Shown here piece after piece: positions 18,667 through 27,151 of a stretch of DNA of 64,000 nucleotides. The stretch comes from an alpha proteobacterium HIMB59 (GTDB lineage: Bacteria > Pseudomonadota > Alphaproteobacteria > HIMB59): the NCBI GenBank assembly GCA_004321805.1, contig SGZV01000001.1, forward strand, positions 58,143-122,142, given 5' to 3'. Numbering within the stretch: position 1 is the stretch's first letter; the number at the start of each line of letters is the position of its first letter. The notes beneath the pieces were generated by a model, which was not told the DNA's origin, did no database searches, and worked only from the letters and a program-made list of their open reading frames with translations. The position numbers and the translations under genes are program-made.

Positions 18667-19380
18667 TTAATTTATCGTAATCAAGCTTATATTTCTGCCA
18701 TAGTCATCCCAATTTTTTTTTTTACTTTCTCTAAAACTGAAATAATTGCTATCTAAAAATGTATTTTTTCTGACATCTTTTATTTTTTTAATACCTTGTT
18801 TAGATAATATGTATGAAGCTAACTTAGGTAAATCAAAGTAGAGCTTTGAATTATATAAAAAACTAAATTGTTTATAATTATCTGGTAGGTCTTTTATGAA
18901 GTTCTCTGTAACCTCATAAGACATTTTTCTTATACAAGGTCCAATAACAGCAGTAATCTTTATATTCTTAGATCCTAAATAGTTCATTTTATTAATTGTA
19001 TTTTCAATAATTCCTCTTATTAATCCTCTCCAACCTGCATGACAAATTCCAATATTATTTTCATTATTATCATAAAAAATAATCGGTAAACAATCGGCTG
19101 TCGTAATGCCTAAAATACAATTTAAATCGTTTGATACTAATGCATCACAATTATAATTTTTTTGATTATTTGATACAATAATACACTTATTGGAATGTGA
19201 CTGTGATGGTAAAATTAAATTTTTTGGAGTATTTGATATTTGTGTAACTGCTTTTGAAATATTTAATTGAATGAGATTAGAATTATCCTTAGATTTCAAT
19301 CCACAATTTAAAGATTTATATTTACCTTTAGAATAGCCATTATTCCTTGTAAAAAATTTAAATTTTATTTTTTTGGTCAT
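18667..19380 (-). CDS. pgeF: Peptidoglycan editing factor PgeF / YfiH-type laccase-domain protein
   Basis: The 237-residue protein has the DUF152 family motifs: an N-terminal GxSKGxYxSLN-like stretch (GYSKGKYKSLNCGLKSKD), SQSHSNKCIIV, CDALVSND, TTADCLPI and CHAGWRGL. The metal-binding histidine and cysteines are all present. Members are variously described as purine nucleoside phosphorylase/adenosine deaminase-like enzymes and as factors that keep wrong amino acids out of peptidoglycan stems. The gene follows the midA-like gene with a 3 bp gap, in an lgt-midA-pgeF string. Confidence 0.88.
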   Translation of the reverse strand: MTKKIKFKFFTRNNGYSKGKYKSLNCGLKSKDNSNLIQLNISKAVTQISNTPKNLILPSQSHSNKCIIVSNNQKNYNCDALVSNDLNCILGITTADCLPIIFYDNNENNIGICHAGWRGLIRGIIENTINKMNYLGSKNIKITAVIGPCIRKMSYEVTENFIKDLPDNYKQFSFLYNSKLYFDLPKLASYILSKQGIKKIKDVRKNTFLDSNYFSFRESKKKNWDDYGRNISLITIN

Positions 19381-19383
19381 TTT

Positions 19384-20394
19384 TTATTTTTTATAAAAGG
19401 AAATATTATAAAAAGAACCACCCATATCATCAAATTTTTTTCCTTTAATTAATTCTATAGCCTTCAAAGTTTCTTCATTGTTAGTATTTTGAAATTGTTT
19501 AGGTAAAAAATTATTTATCAAATCTTTTTGAGTTGAGATTATTGGTTTAAAATTTATGAAAAAACTATTTATTAATTCAAAATTTACTCCAAATGAATAA
19601 TCAACATTTTCAAATTGCTCAAAAAAATTTACTTTTTCATGATTAGAAATTAATCTGAGTGAATTTTTTTTTGAAATTTTCTTATACCCATAGTCTGTAG
19701 CGCTAAAAAAAAATGACCCATTAAGGTTAATCTTTATTTCTTCAAGAATATTTATAATTAGATTAGAATGTTCTAATATATCCCCATCCTTGAAATCATA
19801 TGAGCAATAATATTCTTTTAAAAAATCTGATAATAAAGAATGTTGATATATTAGTTTATATAGGTTTTGATCTTTAGTTATCGCTATTTCATAAAAAGCA
19901 CCTTTTTTATATATAAATTGTTTCGACCCTATGGCATCAAAAAATTCATTTGAGTAAATGAATAGTATTTCATCATTTTTTTGGTCTATCTGTGAAGGGC
20001 TCTCATAAATGTTCACTTTATTACTAAATTTAGCGGCTAATTTTTTTTGAAAATATATACTTTTTTCAATAAGTGTAATTTGACTAATACTGATGTGATG
20101 AGACCTAAGGAAATTTATAACATCTTGAGTTAAGGTTCCATTACCTGGTCCTAGCTCTAATAAATGTACTTTTTTTGGATTTGGAAATTTCTCAAGAAAT
20201 TGATTACAAACGGTATAACCAAATAATGGAGTAATCTCAGGAGAGGTAATAAAATGACCTTTAATAGATATTTTGTCATCATTTTCAGCATTATAAAAAC
20301 CTTCACTGTCAAAGTTAGAAATTTCAATAAAATCTTGAATGCTAATTGATCCTAGATTTTTTATAATTTGATCTACTTTTGTTTGAATTGACAT
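19384..20394 (-). CDS. SAM-dependent methyltransferase, MidA/NDUFAF7 family
   Basis: The 336-residue protein belongs to the family of the mitochondrial complex I assembly factor NDUFAF7. It has the N-terminal FYNAEND and GHFITSPEITPLFGYTV segment, the AdoMet loop LLELGPGNGTLTQDVI at about 78-93 and YSNEFFDAIGSKQF. In mitochondria the enzyme dimethylates an arginine of NDUFS2; the bacterial substrate is assumed, not shown. It overlaps lgt by 22 bp, which indicates strong translational coupling. Confidence 0.85.
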   Translation of the reverse strand: MSIQTKVDQIIKNLGSISIQDFIEISNFDSEGFYNAENDDKISIKGHFITSPEITPLFGYTVCNQFLEKFPNPKKVHLLELGPGNGTLTQDVINFLRSHHISISQITLIEKSIYFQKKLAAKFSNKVNIYESPSQIDQKNDEILFIYSNEFFDAIGSKQFIYKKGAFYEIAITKDQNLYKLIYQHSLLSDFLKEYYCSYDFKDGDILEHSNLIINILEEIKINLNGSFFFSATDYGYKKISKKNSLRLISNHEKVNFFEQFENVDYSFGVNFELINSFFINFKPIISTQKDLINNFLPKQFQNTNNEETLKAIELIKGKKFDDMGGSFYNISFYKK

Positions 20395-21155
20395 TTATAA
20401 ATAAATAATAATCCCAAAAATAATATTGGAATTGAGAGTAATTGACCTTGTGAAAAAATTTCATTTTTCAATCCAATTTGACTATCTGGCTCTCTTATAA
20501 ATTCAATCATAAATCTACTTAAAGAGTAATTTAATAGAAATAGTCCTGTAATGACCCCCTGTTTTAGTCTCTTAGAATAAAATAAAATTATTAAAACAAT
20601 TGCTGGAACTAATCCCTCGAATATCGCTTCATATATTTGGGAAATATGACGATAAAATTCTTCATTAGGATATTTTATACTTATGAAAAAATTTGTCTGT
20701 CTTCCCACTAGTTCTTGATTCATAAAATTAGAAAGTCTTCCTAGAAAAATTCCTACAGGTGCACAAATGCTTAATAAATCTGAAATTAGCATAAGAGATA
20801 GTGATTTTATTTTACTGAATAGTATTGTTGTCATTATCACACCAAAAAGAGCACCGTGAAAAGACATGCCACCTTCCCACACTTTGAAAATTTCAACTGG
20901 ATTTGATATATAAAAATTAAAATTATAAAAAATTATATATCCAATTCTTCCACCAATAATTATCGATATGAATTGATAGAAAAAAAGATCATCTAATACC
21001 TTTTTATTTAAATTAAAGTATTGTAGATTTTTTTTTGCAAATAAATAAAAATAAATAAAACCAAATATATACGATAAACTATACCATCTAATGCCAAAGC
21101 CTAAAAAAGTAAAAGCCACAGGACTCAAGAAGTCTGGATATTCAAACACTCCCAA
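20373..21155 (-). CDS. lgt: Prolipoprotein diacylglyceryl transferase
   Basis: Lgt attaches diacylglycerol to the lipobox cysteine of lipoproteins at the inner membrane. The 260-residue polytopic protein has IRWYSLSYIFGF, GGRIGY, GGMSFHGALFG with the essential histidine, and the signature GRLSNFMNQELVGRQTN. The listed start is TTG, and a GTG two codons later is equally plausible. It heads the lgt-midA-pgeF string. A small opposing open frame overlaps its 5' end. Confidence 0.95.
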   Translation of the reverse strand: MGVFEYPDFLSPVAFTFLGFGIRWYSLSYIFGFIYFYLFAKKNLQYFNLNKKVLDDLFFYQFISIIIGGRIGYIIFYNFNFYISNPVEIFKVWEGGMSFHGALFGVIMTTILFSKIKSLSLMLISDLLSICAPVGIFLGRLSNFMNQELVGRQTNFFISIKYPNEEFYRHISQIYEAIFEGLVPAIVLIILFYSKRLKQGVITGLFLLNYSLSRFMIEFIREPDSQIGLKNEIFSQGQLLSIPILFLGLLFIYKCQFKQK

Positions 21156-21309
21156 AAGTAATAATACAAGTTATGTATCGAGCAAAGATAAACTTTATTC
21201 CAAGGCTTCTAATTTAGTTTATGGTTTCTTAAATATTTATGAATTATGTGGTTATTTAAAGTCTGATTTTAGTCGTTTAAAAAAATATTTTCCAAAAATC
21301 AATAAATAG
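21091..21309 (+). CDS. Possible reduced UbiK/BMFP-like small protein
   Basis: A 72-codon frame opens inside the lgt 5' end (antisense for 65 bp) and continues through otherwise empty DNA. Its second half, KLYSKASNLVYGFLNIYELCGYLKSDFSRLKKYF, is an amphipathic helix with the spacing of the N-terminal helix of UbiK/BMFP proteins, which in many alphaproteobacteria are encoded at this place, opposite lgt and before ybjN. Only the ATG at 21091 is available and it lacks a clear ribosome binding site, and the coiled-coil tail of UbiK is absent. It may be a relic, a reduced gene or chance. Confidence 0.3.
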   Translation: MPKPKKVKATGLKKSGYSNTPKSNNTSYVSSKDKLYSKASNLVYGFLNIYELCGYLKSDFSRLKKYFPKINK

Positions 21310-21330
21310 GGGATAAATTACTCACAACTT

Positions 21331-21348
21331 TATACTATATATAGTATA
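21331..21348. promoter_or_regulatory. Perfect 18 bp palindrome upstream of the ybjN-like gene
   Basis: TATACTATATATAGTATA reads the same on both strands and lies 33 bp before the ATG of the ybjN-like gene. A second, degenerate copy of its right half (ATATATAGTGTA) overlaps the ATG region at about 21369-21381. The arrangement fits an operator or overlapping -10 elements for the ybjN-proC operon. No regulator is assigned. Confidence 0.45.
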
Positions 21349-21380
21349 TTCAATATTAATGAATGTGATATATATAGTGT

Positions 21381-21836
21381 ATGTCTAAGAAAAACATTGA
21401 TTCTGGCCCAATTTCTCATTTAGAGGCAATTTTTAACGTTAAGCAAGAAAGTGCAAAAAATAAAGGATACGAAATTTCACTTCTAACTGAGATACATGAT
21501 CAAAAAGTAATAATGGACTTTCAATGGATCAAAGATCTCAATGTTTTAATCACCTCATTTAGTATTGATAATTATGAATATAGTTTTCTAACTCATCATA
21601 TTAATAAAATTAATAATAATTTGATAATCGGTACTCTTAAACAAAATACAAATAACAAAATTGTTTATAAACATAGCCTTCCCATTGCTGGTCAGTCCAC
21701 AACAGAAGATATTAGAATTTATCTTGAAAATATTCTTTCAGAATTTAATCACCTTGTATCTGTATTATTGAAGGGTGATAAAACTATTCAACAATCATAT
21801 AGTCTTATAAACCAAAAAATCGTTGGCCACGCGTAA
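21381..21836 (+). CDS. YbjN-domain protein
   Basis: A 151-residue protein matching the alphaproteobacterial YbjN family: an alpha+beta domain with DIRIYLENILSEFNHLV near the end and the IAGQSTTEDI segment. The family resembles type III secretion chaperone folds and has no settled biochemical role. It opens the ybjN-proC-COQ9like-csaA string, overlaps proC by 14 bp, and has a perfect palindrome just upstream. Confidence 0.7.
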   Translation: MSKKNIDSGPISHLEAIFNVKQESAKNKGYEISLLTEIHDQKVIMDFQWIKDLNVLITSFSIDNYEYSFLTHHINKINNNLIIGTLKQNTNNKIVYKHSLPIAGQSTTEDIRIYLENILSEFNHLVSVLLKGDKTIQQSYSLINQKIVGHA

Positions 21837-22614
21837 GCCTCAAATACTTTTTATTGGCTATGGTCATTTAGCCAAATCTTTATTATCTTCAAATTTACTT
21901 AAGAACTACCATATTCACTACATAAATTCTAAAAATTCTATCTTTTACGTCAAAGATAAAAAAACTCCAAAAAAATTAGATTATAATTACGATTATATTT
22001 TTTTACTCATAAGGCCAGATGTCTTTAAAAAGATTGGAAAAGACTTTTTAATCTTTACTGAAAATAATCCTACTATTATTTCCTGTATGGCAGGTATTTC
22101 AATAAATTCTATTTCTCAAACACTTAATAGTAAAAAAGTAATAAGAATTATGCCAAATGTTATGGCAAAAAAATCTTTATCACAAACTTACGTATATTCT
22201 AAGAATAAAAAATTACTTAATAGTAATTTTAAAAATTTAATAAAGTCTTTTGGCTCTGTTATATTTGCTAATAATGAAGATGATATTAATGTAGCCACTG
22301 CAGTTTTTGGCAGCGGTCCTGCATTTATTGCACATATAATAAATTCTTACATGATTGCAGCTAAAAAAATATCACATAAGTCTAAAATTAAAGACATTGA
22401 ATTAATAGAATTATTTCAAAATGTCTTGGCATTAAATAATAATTCTAGAGAATTAGAAAAATTTGTAATGTCTATCGCAAGTAAAAAAGGGACTACACAA
22501 GCAGGAGTAAATTATTTAAAATCTCAAAATATAAATAAGATGATATCCACTACTTTGGATAGAGCTTATAAACGTGCTAAGGAAATAGGTAATGAAAAAA
22601 AAAGTCCTAAATAA
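21823..22614 (+). CDS. proC: Pyrroline-5-carboxylate reductase
   Basis: ProC makes the last reduction in proline synthesis. The 263-residue protein has a Rossmann start (ILFIGYGHLAKSLL), the IRIMPNVMA segment, VFGSGPAFIAHIINS and the C-terminal SKKGTTQAGVNYL motif that ends the family signature. The start is TTG inside the ybjN reading frame, so the 14 bp overlap suggests coupled translation. It overlaps the next gene by 23 bp. Confidence 0.92.
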   Translation: MATRKPQILFIGYGHLAKSLLSSNLLKNYHIHYINSKNSIFYVKDKKTPKKLDYNYDYIFLLIRPDVFKKIGKDFLIFTENNPTIISCMAGISINSISQTLNSKKVIRIMPNVMAKKSLSQTYVYSKNKKLLNSNFKNLIKSFGSVIFANNEDDINVATAVFGSGPAFIAHIINSYMIAAKKISHKSKIKDIELIELFQNVLALNNNSRELEKFVMSIASKKGTTQAGVNYLKSQNINKMISTTLDRAYKRAKEIGNEKKSPK

Positions 22615-23083
22615 AGTCTTTTTGAGTCAAATCAATAAAATAGCTCATTCTAGTAAATTATTTACCCACTTAAAAAAATTTAATAAGGACTACTCTAATT
22701 TCGATATTTTTATTGACGATTTTGAGATTTTTCTTGCAGATAAGATTGACATTCCATCTAAGGATCTTTCCTCTAAAGATAGGATATTTGAAGGAATAAT
22801 TTTAAGACTAGATTATTTGCTAGAATATAAAAATCTTGTAATAAAAATTTATTTAGAATCTCAAAAAAATCCAAAATATTTTTTAACAATTAATAAGTAT
22901 TTAACTAAATATTTTAAAAATTATTTAAAATCACCTTTAGAGTATACAACTGCATACGCAATATATATATATGCTTTTAATATTTGGATCGAAGATACTA
23001 ACGAAATGGATAAAACAATGGCAGCTATTGGTAATTCCTTTGAAGGTTTTAATAAAATTAAGACTTTTTTAAATCATAAATGA
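22592..23083 (+). CDS. COQ9/TetR-like protein with eroded N-terminal domain
   Basis: The 163-residue protein resembles the TetR-derived protein encoded after proC in several alphaproteobacteria. The C-terminal ligand domain is recognisable: SKDRIFEGIILRLDYLLEYKNL and then FNIWIEDTNEMDKTMAAIGNSF. The first 50 residues, where a helix-turn-helix should be, are short and unconvincing, so DNA binding is doubtful. A role in lipid or quinone handling like COQ9, or an unrelated one, would be speculation. It overlaps csaA by 4 bp (ATGA). Confidence 0.6.
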   Translation: MKKKVLNKVFLSQINKIAHSSKLFTHLKKFNKDYSNFDIFIDDFEIFLADKIDIPSKDLSSKDRIFEGIILRLDYLLEYKNLVIKIYLESQKNPKYFLTINKYLTKYFKNYLKSPLEYTTAYAIYIYAFNIWIEDTNEMDKTMAAIGNSFEGFNKIKTFLNHK

Positions 23084-23412
23084 TAACTTTTAATGATTTC
23101 GAAAAAATAGATATCAGAGTTGGCACAATAGTACAAACTAGTGTCAATGATAAAGCAAACAAAATAAGCATGCTTTTAGTTATTGATTTTGGTGAGTCAA
23201 TTGGGCTTAAAAAAACATCTGCTCAATTAATGCAAAATTATAATCCTGATGATTTGCTTGGTAAGCAAGTTGCAGCAGTAATAAATTTTCCTCCTAAGCA
23301 AATTGGAAAAATGATATCAGAGGTTTTAGTTTTAGGTTTTCCAAATGAAGAAAGAAATCCTATTTTAATTATGCCATCACAAAAAGTACCTAATGGTGGA
23401 AAGCTTTTTTAA
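23080..23412 (+). CDS. csaA: tRNA-binding-domain protein CsaA
   Basis: The 110-residue protein is a stand-alone OB-fold tRNA-binding domain: FEKIDIRVGTIVQ at the start, a central KKTSAQLMQNY, GKQVAAVINFPPKQIG and the C-terminal LIMPSQKVPNGGKLF. CsaA is described as a chaperone-like protein linked to secretion, and its fold binds tRNA in other proteins. It ends the ybjN operon, 2 bp from the convergent histidine kinase stop. Confidence 0.9.
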   Translation: MITFNDFEKIDIRVGTIVQTSVNDKANKISMLLVIDFGESIGLKKTSAQLMQNYNPDDLLGKQVAAVINFPPKQIGKMISEVLVLGFPNEERNPILIMPSQKVPNGGKLF

Positions 23413-23414
23413 TA

Positions 23415-24659
23415 TCAAGTTATTTCTAGAGAAATAATTACTTTTAGCCCACCGTAGGATGATTTTTCAAAATTTAACTCACCATTGTTAAGTTTGATCA
23501 ATTTTTGCACTATCGATAATCCTAATCCTGTTCCTTGATTGAGTTGTTCAGCTCCTTTGGTAAAGGGCTTGACCATTTGCTCCTGAGATAAGTTAGTACC
23601 AGGTCCATCGTCTTCTATAGTTATAATCCATTTAGTTTCAGCAAATGATGATTTTAAATATATATTTTCTGCAAATTTTTTAGCATTATCTAAAATATTG
23701 ATTAATGCACGTGATATTTGACTTTTTCTCACTAATACAACATTATTTTCATTTGTTAAAATCTTTAAATTTAAATAGTTTTTTGATAAATCCTCAATCA
23801 AAGTTTTAGTTAATACTTCATCTAGGTTTTCATTTTTTTCATTTTTTATGAAATCTAAATAGTGATTCAACATCAAATTCATCTCTGAAATATTTTTGTA
23901 AATAGAGTCTTTAAGTTCTAAATTTTCTAATTCTTCTATCATTAAATTAATACGAGTAAGGGGTGTTTTTAAATCATGGCTTATTCCCGCAAGCATATTT
24001 CTTTGATTGTCCAATGTGCTATTAATATTATTTTGCATATTATTAAAGTCACTTATCAAGCCTCTTACTTCTGATGACCCACTCGGCTTTAAATTTGGAG
24101 TCTCTACTCCTCTACCAAAACTTTTCGTAATAATTCCCAATCTTTTCAAAGGTTGTATTTGCTTTTTTATGAAAAAGTATGAAATTAGAGATAAAATAAG
24201 ACTAATAGCCAAAGTCCAAAGGAAAAAACCACCAACCGTTTTTGTTTCAACTCTTCTTTTAGGTATGAGATAAAAAATATCCTTAGTTAAAGTATCATAA
24301 AAAATAAAATATTGATCATTCTGAATGGATACAAATTTACCTGGAATTTGACCTAAGGATTGTCTTATTCGTTTTTTGAAAATCCAATTTGATATTTCAT
24401 AAGTACCTGAAAGGTCAAAATTATCTGTTTTAATAATTTCTAAGACATTGGCATATTCATTAATTGAATCTGAGTTTTTAGTGAGCTCTAAAATTTTTAT
24501 TTCATTTGAAATAGACTGAGCGCTTCTTTTTAGAACTAAGTCCCAGTGAAGCTCAAAGAATATAATTATTCCAATTATTTGTACTAGAACAATAGGTACA
24601 GTAATTAAATAAACAGAACGAACTAAAAGACTGCCTGAGAAATTACTCCATTTAAACAT
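23415..24659 (-). CDS. EnvZ-like sensor histidine kinase
   Basis: A 414-residue membrane kinase: TM1 at about 15-35, a periplasmic loop of about 105 residues, TM2 at 143-164, a HAMP linker, the H box GISHDLKTPLTRI with histidine 228, N box ALINILDNAKKF, and the G boxes EDDGPG and GTGLGLSIVQKL. The order and size match EnvZ. It abuts its response regulator with a 1 bp overlap, and a MarR gene lies upstream in the same string. The signal is unknown. Confidence 0.92.
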   Translation of the reverse strand: MFKWSNFSGSLLVRSVYLITVPIVLVQIIGIIIFFELHWDLVLKRSAQSISNEIKILELTKNSDSINEYANVLEIIKTDNFDLSGTYEISNWIFKKRIRQSLGQIPGKFVSIQNDQYFIFYDTLTKDIFYLIPKRRVETKTVGGFFLWTLAISLILSLISYFFIKKQIQPLKRLGIITKSFGRGVETPNLKPSGSSEVRGLISDFNNMQNNINSTLDNQRNMLAGISHDLKTPLTRINLMIEELENLELKDSIYKNISEMNLMLNHYLDFIKNEKNENLDEVLTKTLIEDLSKNYLNLKILTNENNVVLVRKSQISRALINILDNAKKFAENIYLKSSFAETKWIITIEDDGPGTNLSQEQMVKPFTKGAEQLNQGTGLGLSIVQKLIKLNNGELNFEKSSYGGLKVIISLEIT

Positions 24660-25330
24660 TATAGAAAAATTTTATATCCTTTTCCATGAACTGATCGAAT
24701 TAAATCATCTAAGTTGCATTCTTTTTTTAATTTAAGTCTTAGCCGAGAAATTTGCATATCACCACTCCTTGACAAAAAATCGAGACCTAATTCATTATTT
24801 AATAGGTCTCTGGTAAGAAATTGATGTGAGTTATTAATGAGAAGTTTGAGTATTTTAACTTCATTGCTTGATAGGCTTATTTTATTACCTTTGAATTGTA
24901 ACTGCTCTTTTTTTAAATCAAATTCTGTGTCTATTCCAAGTTTAACCGTATCAGCAGATTGTTTTTTGAGTATATTTTTTTTGATTTTTAATAACAGTTC
25001 TCTTGAGTCGAAAGGTTTACCTATATAGTCATCTGCGCCAAGCTCTAATCCTGTTACGCGATCATCAACATTACTTAGGGCTGAAAGAAAAATCACAGGA
25101 GTGTTAACTCTATCTTTAATATGATCTCTATAGAAATCTAAGCCAGTGCTATCTGGAAGCATTACATCTAAGATAATTAAATCGAATATAAATAATTTTA
25201 ATAGTTTTTCTGACTCACTAATATTATTCGCTTTTGAAACTATATAATTATTATTTTTAAGTAATTTTTCGATAAGAATTTGAAGGCTTTCATCATCTTC
25301 AACTAGTAATATATGTTGATCGTTAATCAA
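24659..25330 (-). CDS. OmpR-family response regulator
   Basis: A 223-residue regulator with a receiver domain (acidic pocket EDD at 11-13, phospho-acceptor aspartate 55 in LIILDVMLPD, switch threonine/serine in FLSAL, lysine in GADDYIGKPF) and a winged-helix output domain at about 125-223 ending in DLIRSVHGKGYKIFL. It is likely phosphorylated by the kinase encoded after it. In Rhodobacter-type genomes a MarR-type gene plus an OmpR-type gene next to ilvE is called petP-petR; the same order here suggests kinship, but targets are not visible. Confidence 0.93.
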   Translation of the reverse strand: MINDQHILLVEDDESLQILIEKLLKNNNYIVSKANNISESEKLLKLFIFDLIILDVMLPDSTGLDFYRDHIKDRVNTPVIFLSALSNVDDRVTGLELGADDYIGKPFDSRELLLKIKKNILKKQSADTVKLGIDTEFDLKKEQLQFKGNKISLSSNEVKILKLLINNSHQFLTRDLLNNELGLDFLSRSGDMQISRLRLKLKKECNLDDLIRSVHGKGYKIFL

Positions 25331-25743
25331 AGTGACTCAATTATGTTAATAAATCCTGCCATATTTTTAGGATCAGTTTTCTGAAAAATTTTTATAATTT
25401 TTTTATTAATACGGTTAATCGTTTTTTCAATAAGATCATTTCCATGATCCGTAATCATAATCTTTTTATCACTACTTTTGATGATATTTTTTTTGATTAG
25501 ATCTTTAATAATGAGATTAAGATTTTGTTTTTTGATATGAATTTTATTTGCAATATCAACTTTTTTATTAAAGCCCTTTCTAATTTCTAATAAGACTAAT
25601 AATTCATTGAATGTTAACTGATATATCTCACAGCATGTTTGAATTTCTCTTTGTAGTGATTTGTATGAGCGATGTAATCCTAGGATAATTTCTAGGATAT
25701 TTTCTTTTTTAAAATAAAGAGTATCAGCAAAACTTAAATTCAT
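25327..25743 (-). CDS. MarR-family transcriptional regulator (PetP-like)
   Basis: A 138-residue winged-helix protein with LTFNELLVLLEIRKGFNKKVDIANKIHIKKQ-type HTH at about 43-75, a wing near SSDKKIMITDHGNDLIEKT, and flanking dimerisation helices. It overlaps the response regulator by 4 bp, so the three regulators probably form one operon. It is divergent from ilvE across 59 bp that contain an imperfect dyad which could be its own operator. Confidence 0.78.
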   Translation of the reverse strand: MNLSFADTLYFKKENILEIILGLHRSYKSLQREIQTCCEIYQLTFNELLVLLEIRKGFNKKVDIANKIHIKKQNLNLIIKDLIKKNIIKSSDKKIMITDHGNDLIEKTINRINKKIIKIFQKTDPKNMAGFINIIESL

Positions 25744-25768
25744 TAGAAGCGATTATAATTATATTGTG

Positions 25769-25802
25769 AATTGAAATAAATAATATTACATTATTTCGAA
25801 TT
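25769..25802. promoter_or_regulatory. Imperfect dyad between the marR-like gene and ilvE
   Basis: The arms AATTGAAATAA (25769-25779) and TTATTTCGAATT (25791-25802) form an imperfect inverted repeat across an 11-base centre, ending right at the ilvE ATG. Such a site in a divergent MarR intergenic region is a natural autorepressor candidate. The AT-rich background makes chance dyads common. Confidence 0.3.
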
Positions 25803-26687
25803 ATGGAAATAATCCCTTTTGATAAAAGAATTGGTTTCATTTGGTATAATGGAGAGTTTGTTGAATGGCAAAATGCAACTACTCATGTATTAAATCATGG
25901 CCTACACTACGCTAGCTGTGTTTTTGAAGGTTTAAGAGTATATGGTGAAAAAATTTTTAAATTAGAAGAACATACCGATCGTCTTTTTCATTCAGCCGAA
26001 AGAATGGGAATGATTATTCCTTATTCCAAAGAAGAATTAAATTTTGCTCAAGAAGAGACAATAAAAAAAATGAATATTAAATACGGTTATGTCCGCCCTG
26101 TCGCTTGGAGAGGTAGTGAGATGATGGCTGTATCTGCACAAAAAAATAAAATTAATGTTGCTGTTGCAACTTGGGAGTGGCCTAGTTATTTTTCTAAAGA
26201 AGATCGATTAAAGGGAATTGCTTTACAAACAGCAATATGGCGAAGACCATCACCTGATACAATACCCACTGATGCGAAAGCAGCAGGTTTATATATGATA
26301 TGCACTCTTAGTAAACATGAAGCAGAAAAGAATGGTTATAGTGATGCTTTAATGCTCGATTATAAAGGAAGGGTAAGCGAGTCAACAGGTTCGAATATTT
26401 TTTTTGTGATGAATGGAGAAATTCATACTCCTATCCCTGACTGTTTTCTAAATGGAATTACTAGAAAGACAGTTATTGATTTAGCCAAATCTCAAAATAT
26501 CAATGTTGTTGAGCGAGAAATTTATCCTGATGAGATAAAAAATGCTGATGAAATATTCCTAACCGGCTCTGCTGTCGAAGTCACACCAGTTGGAAAAATA
26601 GATGATCAAACATTTAATGTGGGCGATATTACGAAATCTATTTCTGAGCTCTATATGAAAACTGTAGATCCAAACTATGCTGATTAA
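25803..26687 (+). CDS. ilvE: Branched-chain amino acid aminotransferase
   Basis: A 294-residue fold-type IV PLP enzyme that catalyses the last step of leucine, isoleucine and valine synthesis. The N terminus has HVLNHGLHYASCVFEGLRVY, the PLP lysine is K159 in TIPTDAKAAGLYM, and the phosphate-binding segment SESTGSNIFFV and C-terminal FLTGSAVEVTPVGKI are intact. There is little room for a leader, and no obvious Shine-Dalgarno before the ATG. It overlaps moaE by 4 bp tail to tail. Confidence 0.93.
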   Translation: MEIIPFDKRIGFIWYNGEFVEWQNATTHVLNHGLHYASCVFEGLRVYGEKIFKLEEHTDRLFHSAERMGMIIPYSKEELNFAQEETIKKMNIKYGYVRPVAWRGSEMMAVSAQKNKINVAVATWEWPSYFSKEDRLKGIALQTAIWRRPSPDTIPTDAKAAGLYMICTLSKHEAEKNGYSDALMLDYKGRVSESTGSNIFFVMNGEIHTPIPDCFLNGITRKTVIDLAKSQNINVVEREIYPDEIKNADEIFLTGSAVEVTPVGKIDDQTFNVGDITKSISELYMKTVDPNYAD

Positions 26688-27151
26688 TTAGTTTTAACTA
26701 TATTTGACCACTGTAAAAATTTATCTAAATCTTTTTTTTTAAATTCAACAGCTTCCTGATTTTCACCAAAGATATTAAATTTCCAAAATGCTACATTTGC
26801 TTTTAAGTTATCAATGACATATTCACATGCGCTTATAGAATTGGCCCTGTGCTTTGATGAAGTGATAACCAAAACTATTTTTTCACCAAGACCTAAAGAT
26901 CCAATACGATGAACGATATTACATTCAGTAAGCTGCCATTGTTGAATTGCTTGATTGCGAATTTTTGTTAATTGTTGGTGGGCTAAATCTTGATAGCACT
27001 CTAAAAAGATACCATCAATTTTTTTTTTATTTTTAAGAATGTCATCTCTAACGGTCCCTAAAAAAAAACTATAGGCTCCATTTTTCTTTGAACTTATTTT
27101 TAAAAATTCTTCTTCAAGATTAAAGTCTTCATTAGTTATTTTAATCATCAC
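26684..27151 (-). CDS. moaE: Molybdopterin synthase catalytic subunit MoaE
   Basis: MoaE converts precursor Z to molybdopterin with sulfur from MoaD. The 155-residue protein shows GAYSFFLGTVRD, FLECYQDLA, IVHRIGSLGLGEKIVLVITSSKHR and LKANVAFWKFNIFG with the catalytic lysine region. The track starts at a GTG; the ATG one codon later gives MIKITNEDF and just touches the moaD stop, which I consider at least as likely. moaD lies immediately upstream. Confidence 0.94.
   Translation of the reverse strand: MMIKITNEDFNLEEEFLKISSKKNGAYSFFLGTVRDDILKNKKKIDGIFLECYQDLAHQQLTKIRNQAIQQWQLTECNIVHRIGSLGLGEKIVLVITSSKHRANSISACEYVIDNLKANVAFWKFNIFGENQEAVEFKKKDLDKFLQWSNIVKTN

Noticed and set aside
22960-22975. ATATATATATAT run in the COQ9/TetR-like gene
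   Set aside because: It codes for in-frame Tyr-Ala-Ile-Tyr-Ile-Tyr-like residues and is ordinary in AT-rich coding DNA.
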